Positions 41,503 through 53,248 of a DNA stretch of 64,000 nucleotides are shown here, one piece after another. A program made the position numbers and the translations under genes. Within the stretch, counting starts at the first letter, position 1. Every line of letters starts with the position of its first letter. Below the pieces are notes generated by a model that saw nothing but the letters and a program-made list of their open reading frames with translations, was not told where the DNA came from and did no database searches. This DNA comes from Hyaloraphidium curvatum (taxonomy: Eukaryota > Monoblepharomycota > Hyaloraphidiomycetes > Hyaloraphidiales > Hyaloraphidiaceae), in contig JAIVFI010000017.1 of NCBI GenBank assembly GCA_025558095.1, positions 124,001-188,000 of the forward strand. Reading direction: 5' to 3'.

Positions 41503-43199
41503 ATGTCCGCCGCAGCTCAGTCTGCCAAGAAGCAGGTCGCGCCTGTGCCACCGCAGGAGCAGGCCGTGGCCAAGCAGCTCGTCGACATCAGGCACCGTTT
41601 GAACGAGCTCAAACGTAGCCACTCCTACGTCATGAAGGACGTGGAGAACGCCTCGCAGGAGGTCGGCGAGGCTCTCAGCACCCTGCGGGAGATCCGGGAG
41701 AGCTCGTTTGCCGATTCAGGCCTTGAAAGAAATTCGCTGGACGATGGTGAGTCCGGACACCTTCCACTGCTCGTCTCCGGCACTCGCCCCGACGGAGTAC
41801 CAACTCCCATCTCAGTCCTCGACGACATCTGGCTCGTTCTGTTCCAGCTCTGGGCGGGCTGCGCCACCGTGGACAAGGCCATCTACCCGTTCTTCACCCA
41901 ACTGGTTGGAATCAAGAGGCAGCTCGGCGCGATGAGGAGCTCGGGAGCCTTCTTGGTCGAGGATGTCACCGCCCTTCAGGAGCAAATGACGAAAATCGAA
42001 GGTGATTGCCGGCCGTAGGTCAAATCATTGGGGATCAGCTCATCGCTTCTCCCATCTACACTTCAGAGCAGCACGTCGTGGACGGCAAGTTCTTCGAAAG
42101 CAAGAAGAAGGCGCAGCAGGATCCCGGCAACCCTGCTCCCGGACAGGCCGTCCTTTTCACCCTGCTGAACCAGAACCGTGGGTGATCGCGACCGATGATT
42201 GATCGGTTGCTAGACATGACGTGTCGCTCGTGATCCAGGCCGTACCGCCCACCTCCTGCTCGAAGAATCAGAGAATCTCGATTCCGCCTTGGAGCCTGTC
42301 CTTGCCGAACTGGTCGCGGTCTCGAAGGAGGCTCAGAGGCTCAAGGCCCGGGGCAGCTACAGCGCCGTCGACGTCGAAACTCTGAAACAGCGCGTTGATC
42401 TCGTGGACTCCAAGAGGGTCAACGGGGTCTTTGTCGTCGAAGGGGAAGCCGGCATCGCCGGAGGTCAGGCTCGCCTGGTCGGGATCCTCGAGGGGTGCGT
42501 ACGAGTGTTCTTGATCGCTGTGGAAGGATCGAGTATTCATCGATCTCCCGCAGTGTCCAGGACACTCTGACGGATATGCTGGCCACCAAGGAGGAAGTTT
42601 CCGGCCCGCTGCGCCCGCTCTTCGAGGAGTTGATGGAGATTTCTGACAAGCTGGAGGAGCTGTACACCACCAAGCGCTGGACCGTCACGTCTGGTGATCT
42701 CGTAACCTACCGTGAGCGCCTCAACACCATCGACACCATGCGCAGCCCCGACGGCGCATTCAAGGCCGAGGACGGCACAATCCCTCCCGGCCAGGCCGCC
42801 GTCAATACTCTTCTGGCCCAGTGCTATCACATCCAGCAGAAGCTGCTGGAACCCACGGAAGGCCTCGATATCTCGCTTGAGCCCGTCTACGCCGAGCTCG
42901 GGCACTGCCGCCTGGCGCTTCTCGCACTCAGGAGGAAGGGAAGGGACGGAAAGCACATTGGGGCGATGGAACTTGTGGACATTCAGGAAAAGCTGCGCGC
43001 CATCAACCAGGTCGAAGGCGGAAAGATCGTGCCGGCCGACTGGAAGACGGGCGACCCTGTTCCGGAGGGCCAGGTGGGTTCACTGAATCATTGGGGTTAG
43101 GGTTAGGTCTGACCGACAAGATGCCAGGCCGTTCTGTCTGCACTACTGAACGAATGCTATGCGCTCGTGGATCTCGTCCGGCCGTACGCCAAGGGGTAG
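41503..43199 (+). CDS. DUF2408-type fungal protein with repeated helical modules
   Basis: Starts MSAAAQSAKKQVAPVPPQ and has several short introns. The protein is built from repeated helical modules. Each has a pattern like LxELxxLRRxGxY...DVxxLQxxLxxID...DGxF...PGQAxVxxLLxxC. Examples are IKRQLGAMRSSGAFLVEDV, VSKEAQRLKARGSYSAVDV, GTIPPGQAAVNTLLAQC, LALLALRRKGRDGKHIG, and the final exon AVLSALLNECYALVDLV ending PYAKG. I recall this arrangement as the fungal family DUF2408, whose biochemical role is unknown. The last intron (43073-43119) contains a TTAGGGTTAGG stretch. The DmpA-like gene converges, with its stop 48 bp away. Confidence 0.7.
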
Positions 43200-43247
43200 T
43201 AGAAAATCGCACGGATCTGCTTGAAAAACGAACTCTCTTTCTTGATT

Positions 43248-44500
43248 CTACATGTTTAGTGGAACCCTCCATTCTCGAATCTTGGCTAGCGCGAGCTCCA
43301 CACGAAAGTGCGGTGAAACGTGGCCGTCCCGTCCAACAAAGTCCGCCGTGTTGGCAACGAGCGCGTTGATGATGCTCTCTTCAACGCACTGCACGACAGC
43401 CTCGTAAAGCGGATTCATCTTGTCCCAGGGGACGAACTTGAGCTCCTGAAGCTTACCCTCATCGGGATCGCCGGTCGAGAAGCCGCTTGACAGAGCGCCT
43501 TTCGACTGAATTGCGGTGGAGAAGGCCAGGAAGATGTCGCCCTTGAACCGAGAATGAGGCTCGTGGGCGGCAGCGACGCCGTTTCTGCACTCACCGAAAA
43601 ATGGCTGCCGGTGGTTCCCGTCCGCGCGAGGCCCAACGGGACGCGCCGGGCCAGCGCCTCGCACTGGCCGGGCAGCAGCGGAGCATCCGTCGCAATGATC
43701 GCGATTACGCTTCCCGAGCCTCCTGGCACCTTGGCGCCGGCGGCGTTGCTAGCCAACGCGCGCTTAAGATCCCTTTCGTGCCAATCCCCGTCCTCCAGAG
43801 GGTTGGGGACCTCCGTCATCAACTGGCCAAGGGGGACTCCTTGGAGGGTAAGCTCCCCTCGGCGCCCGAAATTACACTGAAGGAAACTTGAAACGGTATA
43901 CGTCTGGCCGCTCAGCGCGACCACCCGGCTCGCGGTCCCGTTTCCGCCCTTGAAGCCGTAGCAGTTCATCCCGAATCCTCCACCGGCGGATCCTTCCTGC
44001 ACGTTGGCATTCGGAACGGAACTTTCGATTGCTTCCATGGCATCTTGCGGAGTGACGTGCCCTCCAGATCCGGTAGCCGTGTCGTTCAGGTACCCATCCC
44101 ACGTCTCTGCAACAACGGGAAGAAGCCATGAGGTTCCTCTGTGGTGCTTCGCGTGATAATCGATGACCCCTTGATGGCACGGTCCGATCGCATGGGTATT
44201 CGATATTAGAACCGGTCCGGCAAGCGATCCAGTCTCCCTGATCCAGTGCGTGCCCGTCATTTCTCCGTTGCCGTTGAAGCTGCTGAAGCCTGCGGCGCAA
44301 GGACGACTGAACTCTTCGCCCTTCCCGCGTGGAAGGATCGCGGTGACGCCGGTCCGAACTGGCCCCTGGCCCACAACCAGCTCTCCATCTCCCCTGCAGA
44401 TGCTGACCATTCCGACCTCGAGCCCGCCGATATCGGCGATCGAGTTGAGCGGGCCGGGCGTTCCCGCGAAGACAAAAAAATCGCGCGCTCGCGGAGCCAT
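43248..44500 (-). CDS. DmpA/OAT-superfamily (peptidase S58) aminopeptidase
   Basis: Starts MAPRARDFFVFAGTPGPLN, close to the family RARxLGxxFxGxPGxxN opening. It continues LEVGMVSI, VRTGVTAILPRG, GFSSFNGNGEMTGTHWI, ISNTHAIGPCHQGVID and GSAGGGFGMNCYGFKGGNG. The self-processing site is expected at PGGSGSVIAIIATDAPL, where the Ser after Gly becomes the N-terminal nucleophile. C-terminal blocks after an intron near 43550 are FKGDIFLAFSTA, NPLYEAVVQCVEESIINAL and DFVGRDGH. These enzymes hydrolyse N-terminal D- or L-amino acids or beta-peptides after autocleavage into two chains. They are common in bacteria and scattered in fungi, so transfer is possible. About 360-390 residues, normal for the family. 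Confidence 0.88.
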
Positions 44501-44669
44501 CGTTCAGGCGAATCGACGAAGCACCGATCCGAAGGGACACGGTCGGCGTCGAGCACCTCCGGCGGAACGCGCGAACTGCGCGTGTTTGGGAGGCAGTGGT
44601 GATCGGGAGTGTCGGACTCCGTGGGAGGAATATGCCCGCAATTCTCACTTCACAAGAGATGAGCACCAT

Positions 44670-45249
44670 AAGCTACTTATTGTCCTCTTTCTGCTGCTTC
44701 TTCGGCTCGATGCGGGCGAAGTTCGCGGGATTCCGCGTGATGTCCGTCGAGACGCGTGCGAAGCGCCTGGCTTCCAAGTTCCCGCCTTCGGACGACGGGA
44801 AAGCACCGTATGTCATTGAGGACGTCGCGAGCGAGCCATATCGCTCCTTGAGTGGTGCTGTGAGCCTTCGGAGATGCTTAAGCAGCTCCTCTGCGGCAAT
44901 GAACCGATGTCTGAGTACGGAGCCGATGCGAACGAAGAAAGAATGGCCAGCACCCACCGTCCACTGCTCCATCGGCAGTCGTGACTTTGTCCGTGGGCTT
45001 TTGAAACACTGTGAGCACTGCAGGTCTTCCGTGAGATCCGTGTCCTGGTTCCTCGCCGCCCGAACGGTCCCAACCCTTTTCGAGGTCGTGAGGGTGTCTG
45101 TAATCCTTGTATACGCGAGTCCTCTTCTCGAACTTAGCAGTGACTTCGGCGAGGACCAAGTCCTTGGCGAACGACTTGCTCTGCTTTGCATCGTCGACGG
45201 CGGCGGAGTTGGAAGCGTCTCCGTCCTTTGCCTCGTCCCCTCGAGCCAT
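44670..45249 (-). CDS. hypothetical small protein
   Basis: Starts MARGDEAKDGDASNSAAV and continues AKFEKRTRVYKDYRHPHDL in one frame. The conserved-looking C-terminal part is in another frame (HRFIAAEELLKHLRRL, then TDITRNPANFARIEPKK), so at least one and probably two short introns lie between 45075 and 44920. A GTGGGT donor near 44962 and CTCAG acceptor near 44913 would give GR-HRFIAAEELL. The tail is charged (KKQQKEDNK). I do not recognise the family. Confidence 0.45.
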
Positions 45250-45764
45250 GGTTTCAAGGCGCTTTAGGCGCGCTCCAAAGGACTCTGGAGCCAGGCGACG
45301 ATGGCTTGTCGCAGACGGGGATGGTTTGGCAAGAGAGGTGTTGGATTTCGCTGAGTTGTGCAGTGCTCAGGCACTTGCAAGGGACAGCACAGATTTCTAA
45401 GCGCGCCCGGGTTTCTTTCTGAGACTTCATAATCTGTTGAGCCAAAAAACCGCTGCCCAAGCACGTCGGGCAAAAGTCTCCCGAATTGAATTCCCGGGAA
45501 GTAAAGTGCGGCACTGAATAGTATGGAATGCGATCAAGGTGGCATTGTCAAACATATAGGCAACCTTTGGAAGGCACTGCTCTCTGCTGGGGATCAGTTT
45601 GCATGTGGGAATGTATCAGAACCTGCGCAATGTGAAGTACGTGCCATAGCATACGGTGGCATGGCTCTGATTCAGTCGGTTCAACTCAATCAAGCTTGAT
45701 TCAAGCATGCTGCTTCATGCGTGCTCCTGTTGTTGAGGAACTTCAAATGCTGCACTGTCCAGCT
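45250..45764. other. intergenic stretch, no gene recognised
   Basis: Base composition is less GC-rich than the flanking coding regions. Short frames show no domain. Confidence 0.4.
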
Positions 45765-46465
45765 TCATTTCCCCTTGCCGCGAACCGAGTGCCAGAACGG
45801 ATCAGTTGGAGCAGGCCGACCTGCGGGGGGAGCGGGAGCACCGTGCATGAGCCGGAGAACGAGCCACCGGACAGCTTCCCCGACAGCGACCCACGCAGAT
45901 GATCCGCGTCCGTTCTCTGCTCCCTTCTTTTCCTCAGCTGTGACGACCCGGAGCTTGGAAACGTCGTACTTGCCGTCCCTGACGTCCGAGGCGGTCAGCC
46001 TCCACGGTCGACGCGAACAGCGGTACGGCATACCTGTAAGAGCATGCCCCGGGCCTGGACGGCTGCAGGTAGAGGGGGTTGGGTGCCGCAGGGAAAAGCT
46101 CGTCCGCGATGGCGCAGTGGGGATGTAGGCGGCCTCTGAGGGGATGGCGACGGCGAAGATGCCGCCGGCGGGCGTCGAGAAGGTCCAGGAAACTTTCTCG
46201 AGCTCCGGCGGCCCGTCCCCGCCCGCCGCCTCGGTCTGCGGCCCGTCCAGCTCGCAGTCCTCCGACACAGGCACCCCCCCCGCTCGTGTTCGCGCCCTTC
46301 GACCGGTCCTCGCCGTCATCCAATCCACGTCCTGGCGGCTCCTCGGCGTCCCTGCGCGCGCGTTGGGTGCGGCCCATCCTTGTCCGCCGCCTCGGTCTCC
46401 ACCGCCCAGCCGCCCGCCCAAACCCGCTCAGCCGCGCCCGCGCCGTCCAACTTGCCGTCCTCCAT
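45765..46465 (-). CDS. hypothetical protein, gene model uncertain
   Basis: A start MEDGKLDGAGAAERVWAG at 46465 is plausible. A clearly protein-like stretch is ELEKVSWTFSTPAGGIFAVA, followed by either EAAYIPTAPSRTSF or, in another frame, IADELFPAAPNPLYLQP. The ending is VRDGKYDVSKLRVVTAEEKK then a Trp/Leu-rich segment. Short introns must be present near 46330 and around 46040-46100, but I cannot choose between splice options. No family is recognised. Confidence 0.35.
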
Positions 46466-46813
46466 CGTGCCTGCGCCGCCCCGCCCGCGCAGCGCAATGG
46501 AGCGCGTCCTCCGAGCCACGTCGGGGGTCTGCGTGCCTCGGACGCGGTCGGTCTGTGGGGGCTGCCCCTCGGGGTTTTGGGCGTGCGCACCGCCCCCCTC
46601 CGCACGCCCGCAACGCTCCCCGGCCATCACAACGGGCAGTGGGTATTTTTGAAATCTGACACCACTTTTGGCGTGGAATAGACCCCCTGCGGTCACGTTC
46701 CCGGGTCGTCCGGGCCCGTACGATGCGTTGCGGCCGAGAAATGGGCGATGTCCGAAACCCCGAGCTAGCACAGCTAGCACTGCAAAACTCCGCTCTGATC
46801 GCTAATCACGCGG

Positions 46814-49001
46814 TCAGAGCTCCTCCTCGTCGTCCATGCCGTCCGAATCCTCGTCATCATCTTCGTCCGCCATCCGCCTCTCCATCTTCGCCAGGCCATC
46901 CTTCGCCATTTGCGAGTCCGGGTTGATTTTCAGCGCCACGTTGTAGTGTTTGAAGGCGCCTGGATAATCATGTTGCGCGACAAGGACCTCGGCAAACTTG
47001 GCGTGGAAAACATCGGTGTTGTGGAACTTGAGATGAGGTTCCATTCTGGGGAACAGCAGGCGCGGGCTGTCAACCACTGGCCACAATGTCGGGCAACGGT
47101 ACCCACAGCGCCTTTGCCTCATCCGCGCAGCCTTCTACGAGAAGGAGGCCCGCGTACGAAATGATGGCCTCGACGCACTTGGGATCGATTTGCAAGGCGG
47201 CTTGGAATTGCTGGCGTGCCTGAAGGGAACCGATGTGTTGAGCTGCAAGGACGGCATCGCATGGTCATCTTACCTTGTCGCGGAAGTCTTGCCCAGGATG
47301 ATGAGAAAGCACCACCCCGAGCAGCGTCTTTGCTCGAGGATGCCGCGGCATCATCGCCGCGGCTTCGCTCGTGATAGCCAGCGCCTCCTTGTAACGATCA
47401 AGGGCTAGGTACGACTCCATAAGTCCTTGCGGAACGCTATGAGCTCTGTGCGACAACGGAACGCAGGGAATCGCCACACCTTGGTAGACGGGAAGCTCCT
47501 TCGAGATGAAATACACCTCCCTGAACGACGTCACGGCGTCGTTCGGTCGCCCTTTCTGGAGGGCAAGGAAGCCTTCCACGAGACCCTGAGCCAAAGTCGG
47601 CCAGAAGTGCAAGACCTGCCCACCTTTCAGGCAATGTGCTTCGACGTTCCTTCGATCGAGTTGCAGAGCTTTGTCGACAAAGTATCCCGCCCGCTCCCGG
47701 TACTCCAAAGCCTTTTCCGGATCGTCCGCTTTCATCTCGCAGAAGCGCGCCATCGCCACCCAGGGCTCCGGTCGGAGCTCCGTGATCCGCATGAGCTCTT
47801 CCGCAAGTCGGTTCACCGCCATCGCCTTCCCCTGGCTCTTGACGAGCGCAGAGAAGCGGTCCATGCCGTCCAGCACGTTCGGATCCAGCTTCCGTATCTG
47901 CGTGTAGGAATAGAAGGCGCCGACCGTGTCCCCGTACTTGAACTGCGCGTCTGCCAGCTCCAACAGCACATTGACGGCATTCGGATGCCGGGCGGCCAGA
48001 GCGGTGAGGCTCTTGATCGAAGCTGATGGGCCCACATTTAGTTGCGTAAAGCGGGCATCGTAAGCGCGACCGACCTTCGAAGTTGAACTGCTCGGCCGCC
48101 AAACGAGCTTCCATGAGCGGGCCCAGCCAATCCCATTCCTTCAACGCCGGTCCTGTCGGGATCTCTGCCGCGGCGCCAGATCCCGGCTGCTTCTGGATCG
48201 CAAAATGCGCTTCGAGGGCAAAAGGTTCCTTGCTGGAAGGCAACAAAATGAGGGGGCCGTCACAGATTCCCGGAGGACCCGCCAGACCTGATGATCGCTC
48301 TGCAGCTTTCGATGACCGTGCTGTAGGAGAGAGTAAGGAACAAAAGCGAAGCTAGTCGGCTGAATAGGCGCACCGAGTATCGCCGAGCTCGTCCGCAACT
48401 CTTGCCAACATCGAGTTCTGGCGAATGCTCCTCTGCGCTTCCGGAATCTGTTCCAGCTGCGTCTTGGCGATGTAGAACTCCTTGGTCTTGATGCAGCACT
48501 TGGCGTACTTTTCGCGGAGCTCAATCTCCAGGGGCTCGGCCGTACGTTTGGCCTTGGAACCCCTCGACCCGGCTGTGGGCGTCCCAAGTGCCCGAGACTG
48601 GAGGTGCTGCAGCGCCAGAGCATACTTGGCCTGCGGAACAAGAGCACACGAAGCACCCCACGGTCAGAACCGGTCCGGCCCATTGGCCCCGGTCCCGCCC
48701 ACCGCGGCCCTCCGGTACTCCTTCTTCTTGCACAGACAGTCCCCCCATAGGCTCAGCACGTCGATTCCGAGCGCTCCATTGCGGTCCCGTTCCCTGTCCT
48801 TATGAGATTGGAGGTCCGAGTGGAGAAACGCGAGGAAATGCTCGGCCGAGGCGTAGAGCCCGTGGTCAAAGAGCGACCGCGCCTGCACCCGGGGAGCGCG
48901 TTGGCGGGGGAACGGCCGTCCGAAGCGACATTGGTCTGTAAAATGACCCAGAGAAGCGACAGGATAGGCTCTACCTTCGCGAGCGTCGCGTCCTGGACCA
49001 T
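46814..49001 (-). CDS. APC7: anaphase-promoting complex subunit 7 (TPR protein)
   Basis: A nine-codon first exon MVQDATLAK (donor GTAGAG) splices to ARSLFDHGLYASAEHFLAF, followed by WGDCLCKKKEYRRAA, YALALQHLQSR and LREKYAKCCIKTKEFY. TPR repeats follow: LTALAARHPNAVNVLLEL, YSYTQIRKLDPNVLDGMD, VDKALQLDRRNVEAHCLKG, GLMESYLALDRYKEAL and VLVAQHDYPGAFKHYNVAL. It ends with an acidic tail (ADEDDDEDSDGMDDEEEL), as in metazoan APC7. APC7 is a TPR scaffold of the anaphase-promoting complex; it is present in animals and some fungi but absent from budding yeast. Several short introns remain to be fixed. Confidence 0.85.
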
Positions 49002-49737
49002 CGTGTTGTTGCCAGCCTTCGTGGGACCACGGGACCCGACTTCAAGTCGACCGCACCAGCTGGACGGCGTGCCAACAATCGGTCAAGTAGCGAAAGGCTA
49101 TATTGCATGGTCCAGAGAACAAGAAGAGACCACTATAGGCTACTCCGCTGCGAACCGAATCGATCGATCTTGCAACCATCGCAGATTAGCATGCAAGTTG
49201 ACAACGACTACAGCACCCGGGTTGACGATGACTGACAGCTGGCTTGGATGCCGAAACAGCGCCTGGAATACTCGTCGACAATCTGCGCGCAATCGGAAGT
49301 GAAGTAAACAGCAGAGCATCCCAGATCTCGTTCCACGTTGACCATCGCATTTGAAGATTCTCGGGAAAAGAGCATGATCAATTCAAATGATTGTGGCGGA
49401 GGTCGAACCCATTCAGTGAAGATGATTTGGCCTCCGTTGATGAACGCTCCACTTTAAAATGCCTTTGAGCGAGCATCACGCTTGCCACTTCACACTCATT
49501 CCGTCGCAATGTCAATTTGAGCGCTTCATTTCAGAGTCCTCAACGAGCGATGCGCATTCGTTCCAACAAATGTTCTTTAGGGAAGCAAGGCGCATTTGAT
49601 CCGGTTCTCCTCAATGCAGATTCAAACGACCACGAGCTCTCCTTTGCAGAATCTCTTGAACTCATTTACCATTGCGAAGTGGCTTTCAGCAGATGCGTGC
49701 ACCAATTTCTGGTGTTCCATCTATCGAGTCATTCGGT
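49002..49737. other. intergenic region, no gene recognised
   Basis: More AT-rich than its surroundings. It lies between the APC7 start and the stop of the next minus-strand gene, so it combines an APC7 promoter with a 3' flank. Frames here show no domain. Confidence 0.45.
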
Positions 49738-52700
49738 TCATGCCCAGCGGGTCGAGGGCTCGGCCATCAACCGGAAGCTCAGGGTGCAGTACGGATCGAC
49801 CCATAGGCGGACGAGCACGCTGGCGACGTTCCGGCGAAGGATCTCGGCGCCGCCGCGCTGGCCGAGCGGATGGCCGCCTTCGAGGTTGTGCTCCAGCGTG
49901 ACCTTGTCCTTCTCGATCTGGAATTCGTATTCAAACTCGTAGTCCTGCCGATCGCCGAACGCTGCGCGAGGTCAGCTGCGAAGCGAAGAGCGGCGCGGGA
50001 TGGACCAACCTCCAAAGGGTCCCCATGAGCTCAGTTTGCCGCGGTACTCGAGCCCCGGTACCTTGACCTTCTGCGCATTCCTCGGCTGCGTTCCCGAAAC
50101 GTCGATCACGCGGATGTTTACAGTCTGCATCTTGACGTAATCCTTGACGTGCAGCGGCTTCACGGCGGCGGGCACCTTGGCGATGACGCAGCGCTGGCTC
50201 CTTGTGATACGCTCGACGCTCGCGGGATCAAAGAACTGGGCGATGGCTCCGGCGACGAGGTCCGCCTTGCCAAAGTACACCTTGACGACCGTCGGCAGGG
50301 ACCTCTTGATGCGATCGTACGGCGTGCGCGGCGGATTCCCGTTCCCGTTGGCAGCCGCCTCGGCCGCCGGCTTACCTTTTAACCACTCGGGGAACGCCGC
50401 GGTGCGCTCCGTCTCGAGCATCGCCTTGAGCCACATGACCGCGCTCGCGGCGGGTTCAAGGACGTCGGCCGGCAGCCCGAGCCGGCCGCGGCGGATCGTC
50501 ACCTCGGCCTTGCTAAGCGCGTGGTACGGAAAGCGGCCGTCGTCCACCTCGCGCGCAAACTCGGCCGACCGGTAGTACCGGTTGACGGCGTCCAGGTCCT
50601 GCCACAGCTCGCCCATCCTGGCCTGCAGCCTCGACACCGTCGCGTTGACCAGCGCCGACGCCGCGGGCCCGGGTATCCGCTTTGCCACCTCGCCCGGGTC
50701 GAACATCCACCGGTAAGATTCCACAAACTCGTCCAGCAGCTTGCGGCACGCCGCCGCGATCTCGTTGGGGACTTGGCCCATGCAACGCTCAAAGTCGACG
50801 TAGGCCACAGGCCCCTTGGCCGGCGCCATCTGCAGCAGCTTCTCCACGCCGGGCTCCAGCTCGTCCAGGAACCTCTTGCCCGAGCGGTACGCGTCCTCGC
50901 CCATGGCGATCCGCAGGCGCTGCGCCTCCTCCCTCGCGCGCTCGAGGATGGCCTGCACCGCGGTCCGATCCTGGTACAGGAACACGGGGAGCTCGTCCAC
51001 AACGGCGTCCAGCCGCACCGCGAGGTTCCAGAACTCGGAGAGCGCGTCCTGCCGCCCTGCCAGGGTCTTGACCACCGCATCCGACGCCTGCGGGGGTTCC
51101 GGCGCGGGGAAGACGGGTTGCATCGGCGGCGGCGGGGCTATCATCTGCGCCATTGGCTGTGCGGGGTATTGGAACGGCGGCGGAGCGGCGCCGGGGGCGA
51201 CAAAAGGCACCCCTGGTCCGGGGCCGTGGTGCGCGAAGCGATGCGGCATGCCGACGGCGTGGGCGGCGTCCTGCGTCGGCGAGACCAGCGTCCTGTTGGA
51301 GTCCGTCTGTTCCGGCGGCCTCTCGATCGGGGTGTTCAAGACGAAAGGCACCGTCGGGTACGGGGGAAGCGGCAGCGACTTGGAAGCCGTCGGCGTGGGG
51401 AGCTGCTGCGCATTCTGCTGGTTCAACGGCACCGGGTGCGGAGGTCCCACGATGATCGGCGGCGGCGCCGGGCCCGGCACGTAGTTCATGGGCACCGCGC
51501 CGGGCGGCATGGGCGGCCGCCCAAACGGCACGATGTGCACCGGCCCCTGCGGGAAGAGCGGCGGGTGCGGGCCCGGCGGCAGCGGTTGGGGCACCGGCTG
51601 CAGGTGCGCCTGCTGGAGGACCGCCTCGGCTTGGGGCGTCTCGGGCCGGGCCTGATCCGCTGCCGGCCGCCGGTCCGATCCCACCCTGCCACGACGTTCC
51701 GCCTCCTCTGCGCCCTCTTCGGGGCCCGTCCTGCGCGGCGGGCGGCTCGCGGATCGCACCGACGCCGGTGAACCCGCCCTGTCCCGGCCCGTACGAGGCT
51801 CCTCCCCCTCCTCCGCGTCCTCTGCGCCCCAAACGAACCCGCCGTCCTCGTGCCGCGGGGTCGAGGCCAGCGAGCTGACGGAGGCCGCCCGCGGGCGGGC
51901 GGGCGATCCCGGTACGGAATTCCCGCTGACCGACGGCGGGGCCCTCGGGGGCTCGGTCCGCGCACCCCAAGGGACGGGCGGCTCCTGCTCCGCCTCGGAA
52001 GCCTCCCCCGCGCCTTCCGCCTCGGGCTGCGCTTCCTCCTGCGCCTGCTCGCCCGCCCCCTGCGGCAGCTTCCTCCTCTTGGGCGCGGGCGCGGTCCCCG
52101 GCGCCTGCCCCCCGTCCTCGCTCCTTGCCCTCGCCCTCCCCTTGCCCTGCTTCCTCTTCCCCCCCGCGGGCTCCCACCGCGTCTGCCCCTCGGCCGACCC
52201 CGCCTTCCGCTCCCTGTCCGCCGCCTCCCTTGCCGCCGCCTCGGCCTCGAGCCGCGGCTCCATGCCGGCCCTCACCACGCGGGAGTAGCCGGGCTCGCCG
52301 GGGCGCAGGGCCGGGTCGTGCACGGTGATGCGCAGCGGGGGGGCGGCGGGGTCGCGGTTCCGGGGCCGGCGGAGCCTCTGCGTGACGGATGGAAACGAAA
52401 TCAGCGTCGTCGCGGGGGAACGAGGCGAACGCGGGAGCCCACCGCCACGAAGATGTTGTCCCTCGTGCCCAGAACCTCCTCCCCCGCGTCCGCCCTGCCC
52501 CTGATCTGCAATACCGCCCTGTACAGCAGGAATCCCCTCTTTTCCGGGAGCTCCCACTCGGCCACGGCCCCCGGCGCGCCCTGGGGCGCGGCGAACGGCA
52601 CGATCTCAAAGACAAAGGCATTGGGCTGCAAAGGGCGCGGGGCCTTGCCGTCCTTGGTGCGGACCCGCGACCACGGGACAAGCATGCCCTCGGAGCCGGT

Positions 52701-53248
52701 GTCGGGGAGGAGGAGGCGGATGAGGAGCCGGTCCGTAGGCTGGAACGGGGTCGAGATCAGAGATCTGCGGCGGTTGCGCGCGCCGGAGCCGAGCCCACCA
52801 GGGAAGCGGGGCACCGCATGACAAAGTGGACCTTCGACCTCGACGGGCTGCCGAACGACGTCCCGCCCCCGTAGACGAGCGTGGGCAGCGGCGCGTGCGT
52901 GTCCTGCCGCTCCTGCAGCTCGATGTAGTCGCACAGCCTCGCCGAGGGCAGCGACGCCGCGTCGCCCGACGCGAACGCGGCCTCGCGCATTTCCTGCGAG
53001 ATTTTGCAGGTGTTTTCGCAGCGCACCTCGGTGATCTCGTAGTCCCTGCCGGGAGCGTCGGCGGCTGTTTTGGTGCCGCCGGGGTCCGCCCCGGGGGAGC
53101 CGGACGGGGGTGCGGCGGCGGCGGAAGCCAGTGCCGCGGCTGATGCGAGCTGTGCGGGTGCGCCGGCGCCATTGCGGGCCGCGGGGGCGCCGGCGGGGGC
53201 GCCCGCCGGCGGAGCCGCTCCCGCGAAGGTCTCAATCGCGGGCGGCAA
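49738..53248 (-). CDS. large proline-rich protein of unknown function
   Basis: Begins MPPAIETFAGAAPPAG; the first structured block (residues about 65-160) contains YEITEVRCENTCKISQEMR and LCDYIELQERQDTH. Splicing near 52790 leads to FQPTDRLLIRLLLPDTGSEG and RGFLLYRAVLQIRGRADAG, then near 52400 into RITVHDPALRPGEPGYSRV. A 350-residue disordered Ala/Glu/Arg then Pro-rich region follows. The C-terminal 400 residues are helical (LSEFWNLAVRLDAVVDELP, AYVDFERCMGQVPNEIA) and end in a beta-rich part: KMQTVNIRVIDVSGTQP, then after a short intron FGDRQDYEFEYEFQIEKDKV and LSFRLMAEPSTRWA. About 1,100 residues. I do not recognise the family; the conserved-looking ends argue it is a real gene. Confidence 0.6.

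Noticed and set aside
50789-52681. 630-codon minus-strand frame, alternative to the proline-rich protein
   Set aside because: Frame-shifted shadow of the proline-rich gene, rich in Gly/Ala/Arg without structured blocks; the chosen frame gives the beta-rich end.
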